Assembly (NCBI GenBank): GCA_026826555.1
Contig: JAKSZT010038768.1
Coordinates: 62,001-126,000, forward strand
Source of the DNA: Tolypeutes matacus
Lineage: Eukaryota > Chordata > Mammalia > Cingulata > Chlamyphoridae
Length of the DNA: 64,000 nt
Direction of reading: 5' to 3'
Every line of letters begins with the position of its first letter. Within the stretch, counting starts at the first letter, position 1. The notes under the pieces were generated by a model. That model saw only the letters and a program-made list of their open reading frames with translations. It did not search any database and was not told the origin of the DNA. The translations under genes were made by a program, and so were the position numbers. Shown here piece after piece: positions 1-11,892 of the stretch.

Positions 1-354
1 GGCAGAGACCCCAGGAAGAGAGATGAGCCATAAGCCTGATAGTCTACACCTGACTATCAGAGCAGCTGAGCCCAGAGAGAAATGAGCCCTGGGAGAGAGA
101 CAAGCCTTATACTAGCATACTGCTGATATTGGAAGAAGCTGGGACCATGGAGCCTTAAGAGGAAGAGGAAGGATGGGCCCTTGCAGATGTTGGCAGCCAT
201 CTTTCTCCAACATGTGGCAACAGACTTTGGTGAGGGATGTAGTTTATCCTTTATGGCCTAGTAAATGTAAGCTTCTACCCCAAATAAATACCTTTTATAA
301 AACCTAACAGATTTCTGCTATTTTATATCAACACACTTTGGTTGACTAATACAC
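1..354 (-). repeat. Unnamed interspersed repeat, copy 1
   Basis: The reverse complement of this stretch aligns with 28,866-29,450 over most of its length. Both begin with TGTATTAGTCA, followed by a shared run about tooth-like blocks such as TTTATAAAAGGTATTTATTT and CTGTTGCCACATG. The copy is cut by the window start. I cannot name the family. The shape (short, dispersed, no coding content) suits a solo LTR or a nonautonomous transposon. Confidence 0.7.
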
Positions 355-790
355 CTATCTTGATTGATTTGTGCTAAACATTAACCTGAAGTAACCTCAT
401 TAAATGGTCTTTGTTACAATAAGTTGACAACAACCAGAATGAATCAAGTTTAAGGACACGTTTTTATATACAGGTCCAAACCCCACAGATACATACACAA
501 ATACACATATATACATGAATATATGTATATATATGCATATCTATATGTATATAACTTTGAATGAACTTAACAAGGAATAATATTTAATAGAATATTATAT
601 TTAATATGCTAAATTGCTGCAATTAGGGAAACATTATTCATAATATAAGAATATGTGTGCTTTTAACTATTAATTAAAAGTCTTATCATTTCCAAAATAA
701 AGGGATGAGAATTCAGAAGAAAAACATATATTTGTGACATGACAAAAACTGCTTTTTCTTCCTTCTGTACTCCAAACATGTGAGAAATTC
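355..790. other. AT-rich DNA without a gene; ATATGT-type microsatellite
   Basis: No gene is visible. An imperfect alternating AT/GT tract (ATATACATGAATATATGT-like) lies at about 488-556. The remainder is AT-rich with short A and T runs and resembles old neutral sequence. Confidence 0.6.
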
Positions 791-1375
791 TGCACAGCAT
801 TAATGAGTCCTTTGTCCAATTTTGGCAACTAAACTGGAAAATGTTAAAGACTTAGAATAAGGTGAGCCAAATATCAAAGAAAAACTATGGAATAATAATA
901 ATAAAAAAAAAGAACAATAGGCAAGAGAGAGAAATTGGCCATCAGGTAAATTCAGCAATATATTCAGATACTTAGACATCAGCAAAAATTACAAGTCAAA
1001 TGAGGAAACAGAAAGAGACCAGAATTACAGGAGATGCTAAAGGGAGTGGTGCAGCCTGAAAAGAAAAATAAGGGAGAGAGACTTGGAGAAGAGTGTGGAA
1101 ATGAAGATTATTAGGAAGGCTAAATTGAAATGTAAAATGACAGACAGTAGTACAATATGACAAGAGAAAGCCAAAGGACAAAATGGATGAATTAAAAAAT
1201 CCCTTTACAGTAATAACATTGATTGATAATGGCTAGAACTCCCCAATTAAAGACATAGACTGATAGAACGGATCAAAAAAATATATTAGCCATCCATATG
1301 TTGTCTGGAAGAGAGTAACCTCAGATGTAAGCATACAACCAAGTTAAAAGTGAAGGGTTAGAAAAAGATATTCCA
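791..1375 (+). mobile_element. L1 fragment, 5' half of an interrupted element
   Basis: Plus-strand L1 sequence of an old mammalian type: the ORF1/ORF2 spacer (GATGCTAAAGGGAGT at about 1,032), then the start of the ORF2 endonuclease region (CTCCCCAATTAAAGACATAG at about 1,230). It stops at the phrase GAAAAAGATATTCCA and resumes after the retrocopy at 2,965 with the same phrase followed by TGCAACTAGTAACC, the expected continuation of L1 ORF2. Similar spacer and endonuclease sequence recurs at 16,600-17,660. The frame is destroyed. Confidence 0.75.
1361..1375 (+). repeat. Target-site duplication, left copy
   Basis: GAAAAAGATATTCCA, repeated with one mismatch at 2,965-2,979. The preceding TTA/GAAAA resembles the TT/AAAA nick site of the L1 endonuclease. 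Confidence 0.8.
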
Positions 1376-2964
<1,589 letters not shown>

Positions 2965-2979
2965 GAAAAAAATATTCCA
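2965..2979 (+). repeat. Target-site duplication, right copy
   Basis: GAAAAAAATATTCCA, matching 1,361-1,375 with one mismatch, directly after the oligo(A) tail of the retrocopy. Confidence 0.8.
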
Positions 2980-5335
2980 TGCAACTAGTAACCAAAAAAG
3001 AGCTGGAGTAGTAATACTAATATTGGGAAAAAAATAGATTTTAAATGAAAAACTATTATAAGGGATGAAGAAGGTCATTATATATTAATAAAAGGGACAA
3101 TTCAGCAAGAAAAAAGTAACTGTAAGAAATATTTATGCAACTAGCCTGAGTGGCCAAGATATATCAAGCAGAAGCTGACAAAACTAAAGAGAGAAATAGA
3201 TGTCTTCACAATAATAGTTGGAGACAACAGTACAACACTCTCAGTATTGGATAGAACATTTGGACAGAAGATAAATAAACAAAGAGCTTGAATAATATGA
3301 TAATAAACTAGACCTAACAGTCATCTATAAAGCCTTGCATCCCAAAACAGCAAGATATACATTATATTCAATAGCCATGGATCCTTCTTCAAGAAAGACC
3401 ATATTTTGGGTCACAAGACAAGTCTCAATAAATTTTATAAAATGAAATTTTATAAAACACTTTCTCTGATAATAACAGAATGAAGCTGGAAAACAATAAT
3501 GGAGGGAAAAAGGGAAAATTCATAAATATATGAGGTTAAACAACATACTTTTAAAATAATCAGTGGGTCAAAGAAGAAATTGCAAGTGAATCCAACAAAT
3601 ATCTTGGGATGAATGAATATGAGAACACAACATAATCAAACCTATGTGACACCACAAATGTAATGTTAAGAAGGAAATGTATAGCAATCAATGTTTACAT
3701 TAAAAAGGAGGGGCTGAAATTGAAAACTTAACTGCACACCTGGAGGAACTAGAAAAAGAACAGCAAATTAATCCAAAAACAAAATGAAGTAAAGAAATAG
3801 TAAATATCAAAGCAGAAATAAATGAAATTCAACAAAAAAACAGAAGTTGGTTCTTTGAGAAGAAAAACAAAATCAACAATCCCTTAGCTAGACTGACAAA
3901 GAAAAAAAGAGAGGTGATGCAAATAAATAAAATCAGAAATGAGAGAGATCATAAGAGGATACTATAAATAACTGTATGCCCAAACACTAGAAAATATAGA
4001 AGAGATGGACAAATTCCTAGAAACACATGAATTATCAACAATGACTCTAGAAGAAATAAAAGATATCAACAAACCAATCACAAGTAAAGAGATTGAAACA
4101 GTCATCATTCAAAGATGAAAAGCTCGGGATCAGACTGCTTCAGAGCAGAATTCAACCAAACATTCAAAGACGATCTAATACCAATCATGCTCAAGTGCTT
4201 GTAAAAAATTAAACAGGAAAGAATGCTACCAAATTCATTCTATGAAGCCCACATCAGTCTAATACCAAAACCAGATAAAGATACTACAAAAAAAAAAAAA
4301 AATACATACCAATATCTCTAATGAATATAGAAACAAAAATCCTCAACAAAATACTTGCAAACCGAATCCAAAAGGACATTAAAAGAATTATACACCATGT
4401 TTAAGTAGATTTTATTGCAGGTATCTAAGGGTGGTTCAACACAAGAAAATCAATTAGTGTAATAAACCACAATGATGAATTGAAGAAGAAAAATTACATG
4501 ATCTTCTCAATATATGTAGAAAAGGCATTTCTCAAAATACAGCACCCTCTCTTGATAAAAACTCTGCAAAAAATTAGAAATAGAAGGAAGCTTTCTCAAT
4601 ATGGTAAAGCACATATATGAAAAGCATACAGCTAGCATTATACTCAACTGTGAAGGACTTCTTCCCACTGACTTCAGGGAAAAAAACAAGGATACCCACT
4701 ATAACTATTGTTATGGAATATTGGGCTAGAAATTCTAACTAGGGTATTTAGGCTAGACAAAGAAATAAAACACACCCAAATAGAAAAGCAAGAAGTAAAT
4801 CTTTCACTGTTCACTGATAACATAATCCTATATCTAGAAAATCCTGAAAAAGCCACACCAAAGCTTCTAGAATCAATAGATGAATTCAGCAAAGTGGCAG
4901 AATACAGGATTAATATACAAAAATCAATAGAGTTTCCATACACAGCTGATGTACCATCTGAGGAGGAAATCAGAAAAAAATATTACATTTATAATAGTGA
5001 CTAAATAATCAAATATTTAGGAATAAACTTTACCAAGGACATAAGGGTCTTGTATTCATAAAATTACAAAACATTCCTAAAAGAATTTACAAAGAAGACT
5101 TAAATAAATGGAAGGACATTCTGTGATTATGAATTGGAAGACAAATATCATTAAGATGTCAGTTATACCCAAAGTGATTTACATATTCAACACAATCCCA
5201 ATAAAAATCCCAACAGCCTTTTTTGCAGAAACGGAGAAGCCAATAATCAAATTTATTTGGAAGGGTAAGGGGCACCAAACCACAAAAAATACTTTGAAAA
5301 AGAACAAATCTGAAGTCCATTCATTACCTCACTTT
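2965..5335 (+). mobile_element. L1 ORF2 remnant, 3' continuation
   Basis: This continues the L1 split at 1,375: endonuclease region at 2,965-3,600, then reverse transcriptase to about 5,335. Many stops and frameshifts are present. The longest readable RT piece (4,708-5,004) has FTDN where the catalytic FADD-type motif belongs, so a catalytic aspartate is gone. The element is cut at its 3' side by a minus-strand SINE. Nothing suggests activity. Confidence 0.8.
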
Positions 5336-5632
5336 TTAAAAATATTTTTAAAGATTAATTTTTATTTATTTGTCATCCCTCAATTTTTGTGTGTGTTTGC
5401 TGTCTGCTCTCTGTGTGTTCTTCTGAGGCAGCTTGTCTCCTCTTTTGGCAGCACTGGGAACCAATCCTGGGGACTTCCAGAATGGGAGAGAGACACTCAA
5501 TCTCTTGTGCCACCTCAGATCCCTGGTCTGCTGCATCTGTTATTGTTTCTCCTCTGTGTCTCTATTTGTTGCATCATCTTGCTGTGTCAGCTCTCTGAGT
5601 GGGCCAGAACTCCTGCACGGGCCAACCTTCTA
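5336..5632 (-). mobile_element. DAS-type SINE, 3' part
   Basis: Minus-strand SINE tail and body. The body shares long blocks with the SINE at 6,206-6,622, for example CAATCTCTTGTG and the TGTTGCATCATCTTGCTGTG block. The tRNA-like head is missing, with L1 sequence joining at about 5,633. Naming it DAS is from memory of armadillo SINE structure. Confidence 0.65.
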
Positions 5633-6205
5633 AGGGTTGGGAAGATTTTGGTCATTTCTTCAAATATTTCTGCCCCTTTTATATTCTCTTCTCCTTCTGG
5701 AACACCAATAATGTGAATGTTTTGCATTTTGCATGGTAATTGAATTCCCTGAGACTCTGTTCCATGTTTTCCATTCTCCTCTTTTTCTGTTCTCTTGTTT
5801 TTTCCAGTTCAGATGTTCTACCTTCCAAATCATTAATTCTGTCTTCAAGCAATTCAAATCTGCTTTTATGTGCCTCTAATGTATTTTTACTCTCATCCAT
5901 TGTGTCTTTCATTCCCATAAGTTCTGTTACTTTTCTTTGCAGATATTCAAATTGTACTTTATGCTCTCATAGTGTCTTCTTAATATCCTTTATTTCTTTA
6001 GTCATATTTTCTTTAAATTCTTTGAAGTGATTTGGGAGAATTGTGTGATTAACATTGATTTATTGTAATAAATCCTGTATCTCTTCAGAACATGTGTTTG
6101 TTCTTTTTGCTGGGCCATCTCCTCGTGTTTCCTAGTATGGCTAGTGATTTTTGCTGATGTCTAGGCATCTAAATATGTTGTTGAATTTAATCGGATGGCT
6201 AATTT
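5633..6205 (-). mobile_element. L1 ORF1/5' UTR fragment
   Basis: Minus-strand L1 sequence: an ORF1 coiled-coil-like segment (about 5,679-5,918 on the reverse strand, rich in Glu, Lys and Leu) and the upstream 5' region at 6,100-6,200. It is similar in kind to the ORF1 regions at 11.5-11.9 kb and 15.5-15.8 kb. It sits between two SINE segments and is broken. Confidence 0.65.
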
Positions 6206-6622
6206 CTCTCTCTTGGCAACTTTTTTACCCCACTCTTCTTTGGTATCTGGCAGCAGGGGGAATCAATCCTGGGACCTTTCAGAATGGGAAAGAGACATTC
6301 AATCTCTTGTGTCACCTCAGACCCCTGGTCTTTGTCTCTTATTCTCTCTCCTCTGTGTTTCTTTTTGTTGTGTCATCTTGCTGTGCCAGCTTTCTGTGTG
6401 GGCCAGCACTTCTGCATGGGCCAGCGCTCCTTCACAGGCCAGCACTCCTGCACAGGTCAGCACTCCATGTGGACCAGTACTACTGCATGGACCAGCACTT
6501 CATGTGGATCAAGTCGCTGCTTGGGCCAGCTTACCTTCACCAGGAGGCCCCAGGAATAGAATCCTGGACCTCAAGTATGGTAGATGGGATCCTAATCACT
6601 TGAACCACAACTGCTTCCCCTA
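6206..6622 (-). mobile_element. DAS-type SINE, nearly complete
   Basis: Minus-strand tRNA-derived SINE. The right end, read on the minus strand, is the tRNA-like head (GAAGCAGTTGTGGTTCAAGT, then a degenerate B box at about 6,550). The long body carries a GC-richer series of GGGCCAGCACTCCTGCA-like near-repeats at 6,390-6,540. This repetitive body is typical of the long DAS-III subtype as I remember it. Confidence 0.7.
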
Positions 6623-7300
6623 TCTGTATTTTTATCACTACATATGGCTATAAACTTCACAGATACTTCAAGATATTTCATGGTTTTGCTTTGTCTTCTT
6701 TTGCAAGAGGTAGAGAATAAGAGTTGTTTTACTTATGGCAGATTAATATTATAACAGTTATGCAAGGGATTACTTTCTTGTTTTCAAAGGTAAGTTTGAT
6801 TTTCAGAGTCATCAATTAATTTTGCATATTTATACACAGCAGTTAATTAACCAGGACCATAATCACATCTAAATATTTCCAGGTTATCTTTTCTTTTGCA
6901 TTTTACATAATGTGGCCTTTATATTGATGTGGAGCCAGTGAGCACTGGTGGCTTTGGGAGCAGGGAGAGGGAAAAAGAATTGTAATTCAGGGGATTTTTT
7001 GGAACTTGGGATTTGCCCTAAGTGACATTGCAATGACAGATATGGGCCAATTTCTATCATCATATAACATGCGGAACTGTGTGGGAGAGAGTGTGGTCTA
7101 CAATTTGAACTATGGTCCATGCTTAATGGCAAAACCCCAGGATGTGTTTATCAATTGCAATTAATGTGCCATACTAATGAAGGATGTTTATGTGGGAGGT
7201 TGTGGGAGGTGGGGGAGGTGGGGCATATGGGAATCCCTATATTTTTTTGTAACATGTATGTAAACTATCTTTTTAAAAAAATTTTTAATTAAAAAAAAAA
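6623..7300 (+). mobile_element. L1 3' UTR with poly(A) end
   Basis: Plus-strand L1 3' end, clear from about 6,930 to the A-run at 7,287-7,300. It contains GACATTGCAATGACAGATA, CATGCTTAATGGCAAA, a G-rich GGTGGGGGAGGTGGGG block and GGGAATCCCTATATTTTTTT. The same sequence in opposite orientation occurs at 36,690-37,000 and 58,805-59,120. The 5' limit is uncertain. Confidence 0.7.
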
Positions 7301-7625
7301 GAATAATCTTATATATGTGTTCTTTATTTTGAAATCAAAATGGGTAAATCTTTCTCTGCTTTATTTGTAATTTGACAACTGAAAAATTAAGACCATCCAA
7401 ATTGGACCAGAAGAATCTCACTTTCAAACAAGATTCCAGCTGGTTGAGATTCAGTAATTTGACTTCACAAACTAAAAGACTGTAGATGATATGACAACCT
7501 ACAAAAACAACAGAAACAAACAAAAAGCAAAAATGTCTAAGAATAAAAAAAGCAAAAAAAAAAAAAATTAGATTAGTGATATAATTTGGCCTGAGGGATT
7601 GGTAAAGTTCTTCATCTCTGCTTAA
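7301..7625. other. Nongenic DNA
   Basis: No gene or confident repeat seen. There is an A-rich tract at about 7,541-7,567. Confidence 0.5.
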
Positions 7626-7872
7626 TCCAGGGGCTCGTCACCTTTTTTGTTCCATAGATCCCTTTGCGAGGCAGGTAAAATGAATACTACTGTAATCTAT
7701 TTATTGCATACATATGTAAGTGAAGGAAATGCTAGATTTCTGTTAGAGGTCAGAGAAAATAAAGATAATAAGTTGATTTTTTTTTCAATTCAAGCCCACA
7801 GACCCCCTGAAATCTTTCCACTGACCTTGGGGTTCATGGACCCCTGGCTAAGAACCCATACAGCTCTGTGAG
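7626..7872 (+). mobile_element. hAT-like miniature transposon
   Basis: About 245 bp bounded by complementary ends: CCAGGGGCTCGTCACC at the left, and CCCCTGGCTAAGAACCC at the right, which is its approximate inverse (consensus like CAGGGGTTCTTAACC). The interior repeats the GATCCC / GACCCC motif near both ends. This suits an old mammalian Charlie-type MITE. The exact subfamily is not assigned. Confidence 0.6.
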
Positions 7873-9376
7873 AAGGGAACGAAAGTGTATCTTGTACAAT
7901 GGAGCAATAACCTGCTCTGAAGGGGGCAAATAGAACTTCAATTTACTCATATACTATTTTGTTGAAGAAAAAGGGAGTAGATTGGTTAATTTTGAGAATG
8001 TGCATGAATTACATTGTTCAAGATTTTCCTCAAAAATTGGCTCATTTAAAAATGCAACATCTATAATAACACCAAGAAATCAATTTCACTCAACACAGAA
8101 GACTAGCCTCTTTCCAGGAAAACTATAGTCAAAGTCATTGGCTGCCCCTTCTTTAATGACTTGCTTCTTATGGGTCAAAGCATCCCCATTTATTATGATC
8201 CTCTAAGAAATTCAGTACAATTCCATATAATTGACATTCCCATTATCAATTATGAACTTTGGTTATAAGAATATTGCATTATATTTTATATGTTTATTTC
8301 AAGTTGTGTAAACCTATATATCTGCTACTGTCATTAATTGCAGAAATAAAAATTACCTGATCGAAGTAGTTCAAAACACTGTACACTCATTAGTTTTGCT
8401 TAATCTTATCGAAGGCCGTCACTGATAAATATAAAGGAGTTCTGATTTGTATTTCAATCATGTAATTTTTTACATCAAACTTGGGTTTTATAAAGTCATA
8501 TTAAAGGACTAAAACAGCACAATTAAAATGTAAAACAAAGTATTTTTTTAACAAACAGTGTGCATGATATATATTCAGATATTTTCTACTGTTGATTATT
8601 AAAAATTGAGTAACTAATTTACTAATGCATTTTTTCCCACAAGTCAATTCAAAGGAAAAATTCCTCTATTCAGAACTTATTTGGAATTTTTCCTATATTG
8701 TGTCTTTCCTATTGCTATTTTTGAAACTGCTTCCCTTTTGCATCAAAATAAAGGAAAATAGGACTAACAATTAAAATATCAAATCAACAGTCAAACAAAG
8801 CAGTTGTGTTCCCTTGAGTAAATTAATTTCTTCTATATAATTACTCTATTTAATGTATATATACATAGTACGGACTCAGTCATTCTAAATCAGCAGCAGC
8901 TGTGCCAACTAGAGAAATGCAGTTGTAAATGAGGTAAGATATAAGGAATGTAATATTGTTAATATTTTAAAGGCTTTTTTACTTTATGCTTAATCATCTC
9001 TTAGTGTAATATTCTCCATCATACAATATGGTTTTATAGAACTTTTCAGAGACTTTTCACAGTCAAAAAGAATTTTTGTTTTGGTTACTTCCAATTGCCT
9101 CTTCTTCCTTCTTTACCAACAAAAATAACTTTATATATTATTATCTAGATTGACAAGCTTTTGGGAAATGAACATTTTCTTCTTGGTAATAGCATTAAAG
9201 TGCAAATCCATATGTAAGGAGGTAGACCTAATCACACACTGTGGTTTTAGAATTAACATGAATATTACCTTACATTTTATAGTCATTTCTGCAAATGATA
9301 CATAATTTGGTGAAAAGAGTACTTTTCTTCTCAATATATTATTTAATTAATACTTATTAATACTTTTTAAAACAAA
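7873..9376. other. AT-rich intergenic DNA, nothing recognised
   Basis: About 1.5 kb of AT-rich sequence. Only short open frames without family features occur on either strand, and I cannot assign any repeat with confidence. Confidence 0.5.
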
Positions 9377-9476
9377 NNNNNNNNNNNNNNNNNNNNNNNN
9401 NNNNNNNNNNNNNNNNNNNNNNNNNNNNNNNNNNNNNNNNNNNNNNNNNNNNNNNNNNNNNNNNNNNNNNNNNNNN
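9377..9476. other. Assembly gap (100 N)
   Basis: Exactly 100 N, the usual placeholder for a gap of unknown size. It removes the 3' part and 3' flank of the minus-strand L1 that starts at 9,477. Confidence 0.99.
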
Positions 9477-10117
9477 TTATATTTTGCATTGTTTTTATCA
9501 GAAAAGAATTCTGTATTTTATTGAATGTTGTTTCTGCATCTATAGAGATGATAATGTGATTTTTTTCTTTCAATCTGTTTATGTGGTGTATTACATTGAT
9601 TGATTTTCTTATATTGAACCATCCTTGCATACTCGGAATGAAACCCACTTGGTCATGGTGTATAACCCTTTTGATATGTTGTTGAATGTGATTAGCAACT
9701 ATTTTGTTGAGGATTTTAGCATCTAGGTTCATTAGAGATTAAACTGTAATTTTTCTATCTTGTGGTATCTTTGTTTGGTTTCCGTATAAGGGTAATATTG
9801 GCACTGTAGAATGAATTAGGCAATATTCCTCCTACTTCTATTTTTTTGGAAGAGCTTAAGCAGAATTCGTGGTAGCTCTTTCCAGAATGTTTGGTAGAAT
9901 TCAGCTGTGAAGCCATCTGGTCCTGGGCTCTTCTTAGTTGGGATGTTTTTGATGACTGAGTCTGTCTTTACTTGTAATTGGACTGTTGAATTCATCAATT
10001 TCTTCTTTATCAATGTGGGCTCCTTATGAAATTCTAGAAACTTGTCCATTTCCTCTAAATTATCATTCTTTTTGGCATATAATTTTTCATAGTATCCTCT
10101 TATGATACTTTTTATTT
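9477..10117 (-). mobile_element. Outer L1, reverse transcriptase segment
   Basis: Minus-strand ORF2 sequence. The segment at 9,816-10,049 encodes an RT block with SPGPDGFTAEFYQTFW, the conserved L1 RT motif before the catalytic palm. It joins in sequence to 13,673 onward, where the same L1 continues toward ORF2 start, ORF1 and 5' UTR. The element is therefore split by the insertion at 10,118-13,672. Its 3' end is in the assembly gap. Confidence 0.85.
10103..10117 (+). repeat. Target-site duplication of inner L1, left copy
   Basis: TGATACTTTTTATTT, identical to 13,673-13,687. Confidence 0.9.
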
Positions 10118-10270
10118 TTTATTTTTTTTAAATTTATTTTTATTGTGGGTAAAAATAAAAATTCTCACAATACATACAAACATTTGCAAAATGATATATA
10201 AATATATATGCATATATGTGTATTTGCTTACAAAAATGTTATATATATATAGATATTTATATATATAGAA
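10118..10270 (-). mobile_element. 3' tail of inner L1
   Basis: AT-rich tail shared almost base for base with 56,555-56,690, for example AATTCTCACAATACATACAA and TGTGTATTTGCTTACAAAAA. It lies directly beside the oligo(A) (seen as T on plus) at 10,111-10,135. The join to ORF2 is at CATTCTTC (minus sense, about 10,268-10,275). Neither side shows the GT or AG of a spliced junction. Confidence 0.75.
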
Positions 10271-10849
10271 GAATGTAAATCCCGCTGTATTTGGGTGTAG
10301 TGTTCTGTATATGTCTATTAAGTCCAAATCTTCTAATGTATTGTTGAGTGCCTTAGTTTCTTTATTGATTCTCTGCCTAGATGTTCTGTCTAATGATGAT
10401 AGTGGTGTGTTGCAGTCCCCTGCTATAATTGTAGAGGAATTTATTTCTCCTCTTAGTTTTTCCAGAGTTTGCCGCACGTATTTTGAGGCACCTCGATTAG
10501 GTGCGTAAATGTTGATGATTGTTCTCTCTTCTGGAGAGATTACTCCTTTTACTAATATGTAGTGTCCATCTTTGTCTCTTACAATAGTTTTGTATTTAAA
10601 GTCTATTTTGTCTGATATTAGAATAGCTACTCCTGCCCTTTTTTGGCTATTGTTAGCTCGTAAAATGGTTTTCCAGCCATTCACTTTCAGCCTCCTTGAA
10701 TCCCTGGGTCGAAGGTGGGTTTCTTGTAGACAGCATATAGATGGATCATATTTTCTTATCCATTCTGCCAATCTGTGTCTTTTGATTGGTGAATTTAATC
10801 CATTAACAATCAGTGTTATTACTCGTAACGAATTTCTTACTTCAGTCAT
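10271..10849 (-). pseudogene. L1 ORF2 endonuclease domain, truncated
   Basis: About 193 open codons from the ATG at 10,849 encode an APE-like L1 endonuclease without a stop. In order: NGLNSPIKRH near the start, QETHL with the catalytic Glu, INIYAPN, a GDCN motif where GDFN is usual, DRTS, and TAGFTFF. The usual continuation with the catalytic SRIDH-type Asp-His motif is absent because the sequence enters the 3' tail. ORF2 normally exceeds 1,200 codons. The domain is the best-preserved L1 coding segment in the window, although the missing last motif should make it inactive. Confidence 0.8.
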
Positions 10850-10913
10850 TTTTTCTTTGGGTTAATGTATGTCATATGTTGTTTTGTTTCTCTTTTTGAC
10901 TTTTCAGTTGTTT

Positions 10914-11892
10914 TTAAACTCTCCTCCAACTCTCTCTCCTTTGTTTTTTCCTTTCAACTTGTAGAGATTCCTTTAGAATTTCTTGAAGTGCTGGTTTCTT
11001 CTTGACATACTCTCTTAATTGCTGTTTATCTGTTAATATTTTGAACTGTCCATCATTTTTGAATGCCAATTTTGTTGGATAGAGAATTCGTGGTTGGAAG
11101 TTTTTTTCTTTTAGTGTTTTGACTATGTCATACCACTGTCTTCTTGCCTCCATGGTTTCAGCTGAGAAATCAGCACTTAATCTTTTTGTGCTTCCCTTGT
11201 ATGTGTTGGTTCTCTTTTCTCTTGCTGCCTTGAGTATTTTCTCTTTGTCTTGAGCATTGGACAATTTGACAAGTATATGTCTTGTAGTTGACCTGTTGGG
11301 ATTTATACTCTTTGGTGTGCGCTGTGCTTCCTGGATCTGCACATCCATCTCTCTCAATAGAGTTGGAAGTTTTCAGCCATAACTTCCTTCAACACTCCTT
11401 CTGTTCCCTTACCCTTCTCTTCTCCTTCTGGGATGCCCATAATGCGTGTTTTTGTACATCTTGCATTATCTGTTAATTCCCTGAGACCATAGTGGATTTT
11501 TCTATCTTTTTGTCTCTCTTTTCTACAATCTCTTTGATTTCAACTGTAGTGTCTTCCATATCACTAATTCTTTCCTCTGCCTATTCAAATCTGTTGCCAT
11601 GTGAGTCCCACGCCTTTTTCATTTCTTGACTTTTGCCTTTGTTAGCTATAATATCCATTACATTTTTAGGTGTGTTAGCTATTTCTTCAGTATGTTCTCC
11701 AAGTGTCTTCTCTATATCCTTAATCTCTTCCTTCAGTTCTTTAATTTGGTCCATGATATTTGTTTGGATAGCTTTGATTAGTTTTTTGATGTAGTGCATT
11801 GCTTCCTGGTTTTTATTTTGTGCATTGGACTGGTCCATGTTTTCCAGTTTCTCAGAGTCATTTGTATTTTTCTGTTGCCCTCTGGTCATCAT
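10914..11892 (-). pseudogene. L1 ORF1 of the inner element, broken
   Basis: L1 ORF1 encodes the trimeric RNA-binding chaperone. The N-terminal half (11,581-11,892) starts MMTRGQQKN and has a Lys/Glu/Ile-rich coiled coil. The C-terminal half (10,914-11,357) has the RNA-recognition and C-terminal domains, with RHILVKLSNAQDKEKILKAA and an ARRQWYDIVK block. The halves are separated by about 220 bp with a stop and a frame change. The stop is about 65 bp upstream of the ORF2 ATG, a normal L1 spacing. The outer L1 has a second, more decayed copy at about 14,934-15,840. Confidence 0.8.

Noticed and set aside
6390..6540. Short regularly spaced GGGCCAGCAC-like repeats as a CRISPR-like array
   Set aside because: Imperfect units of about 18 bases without unique spacers, inside a SINE body, in a mammalian genome.
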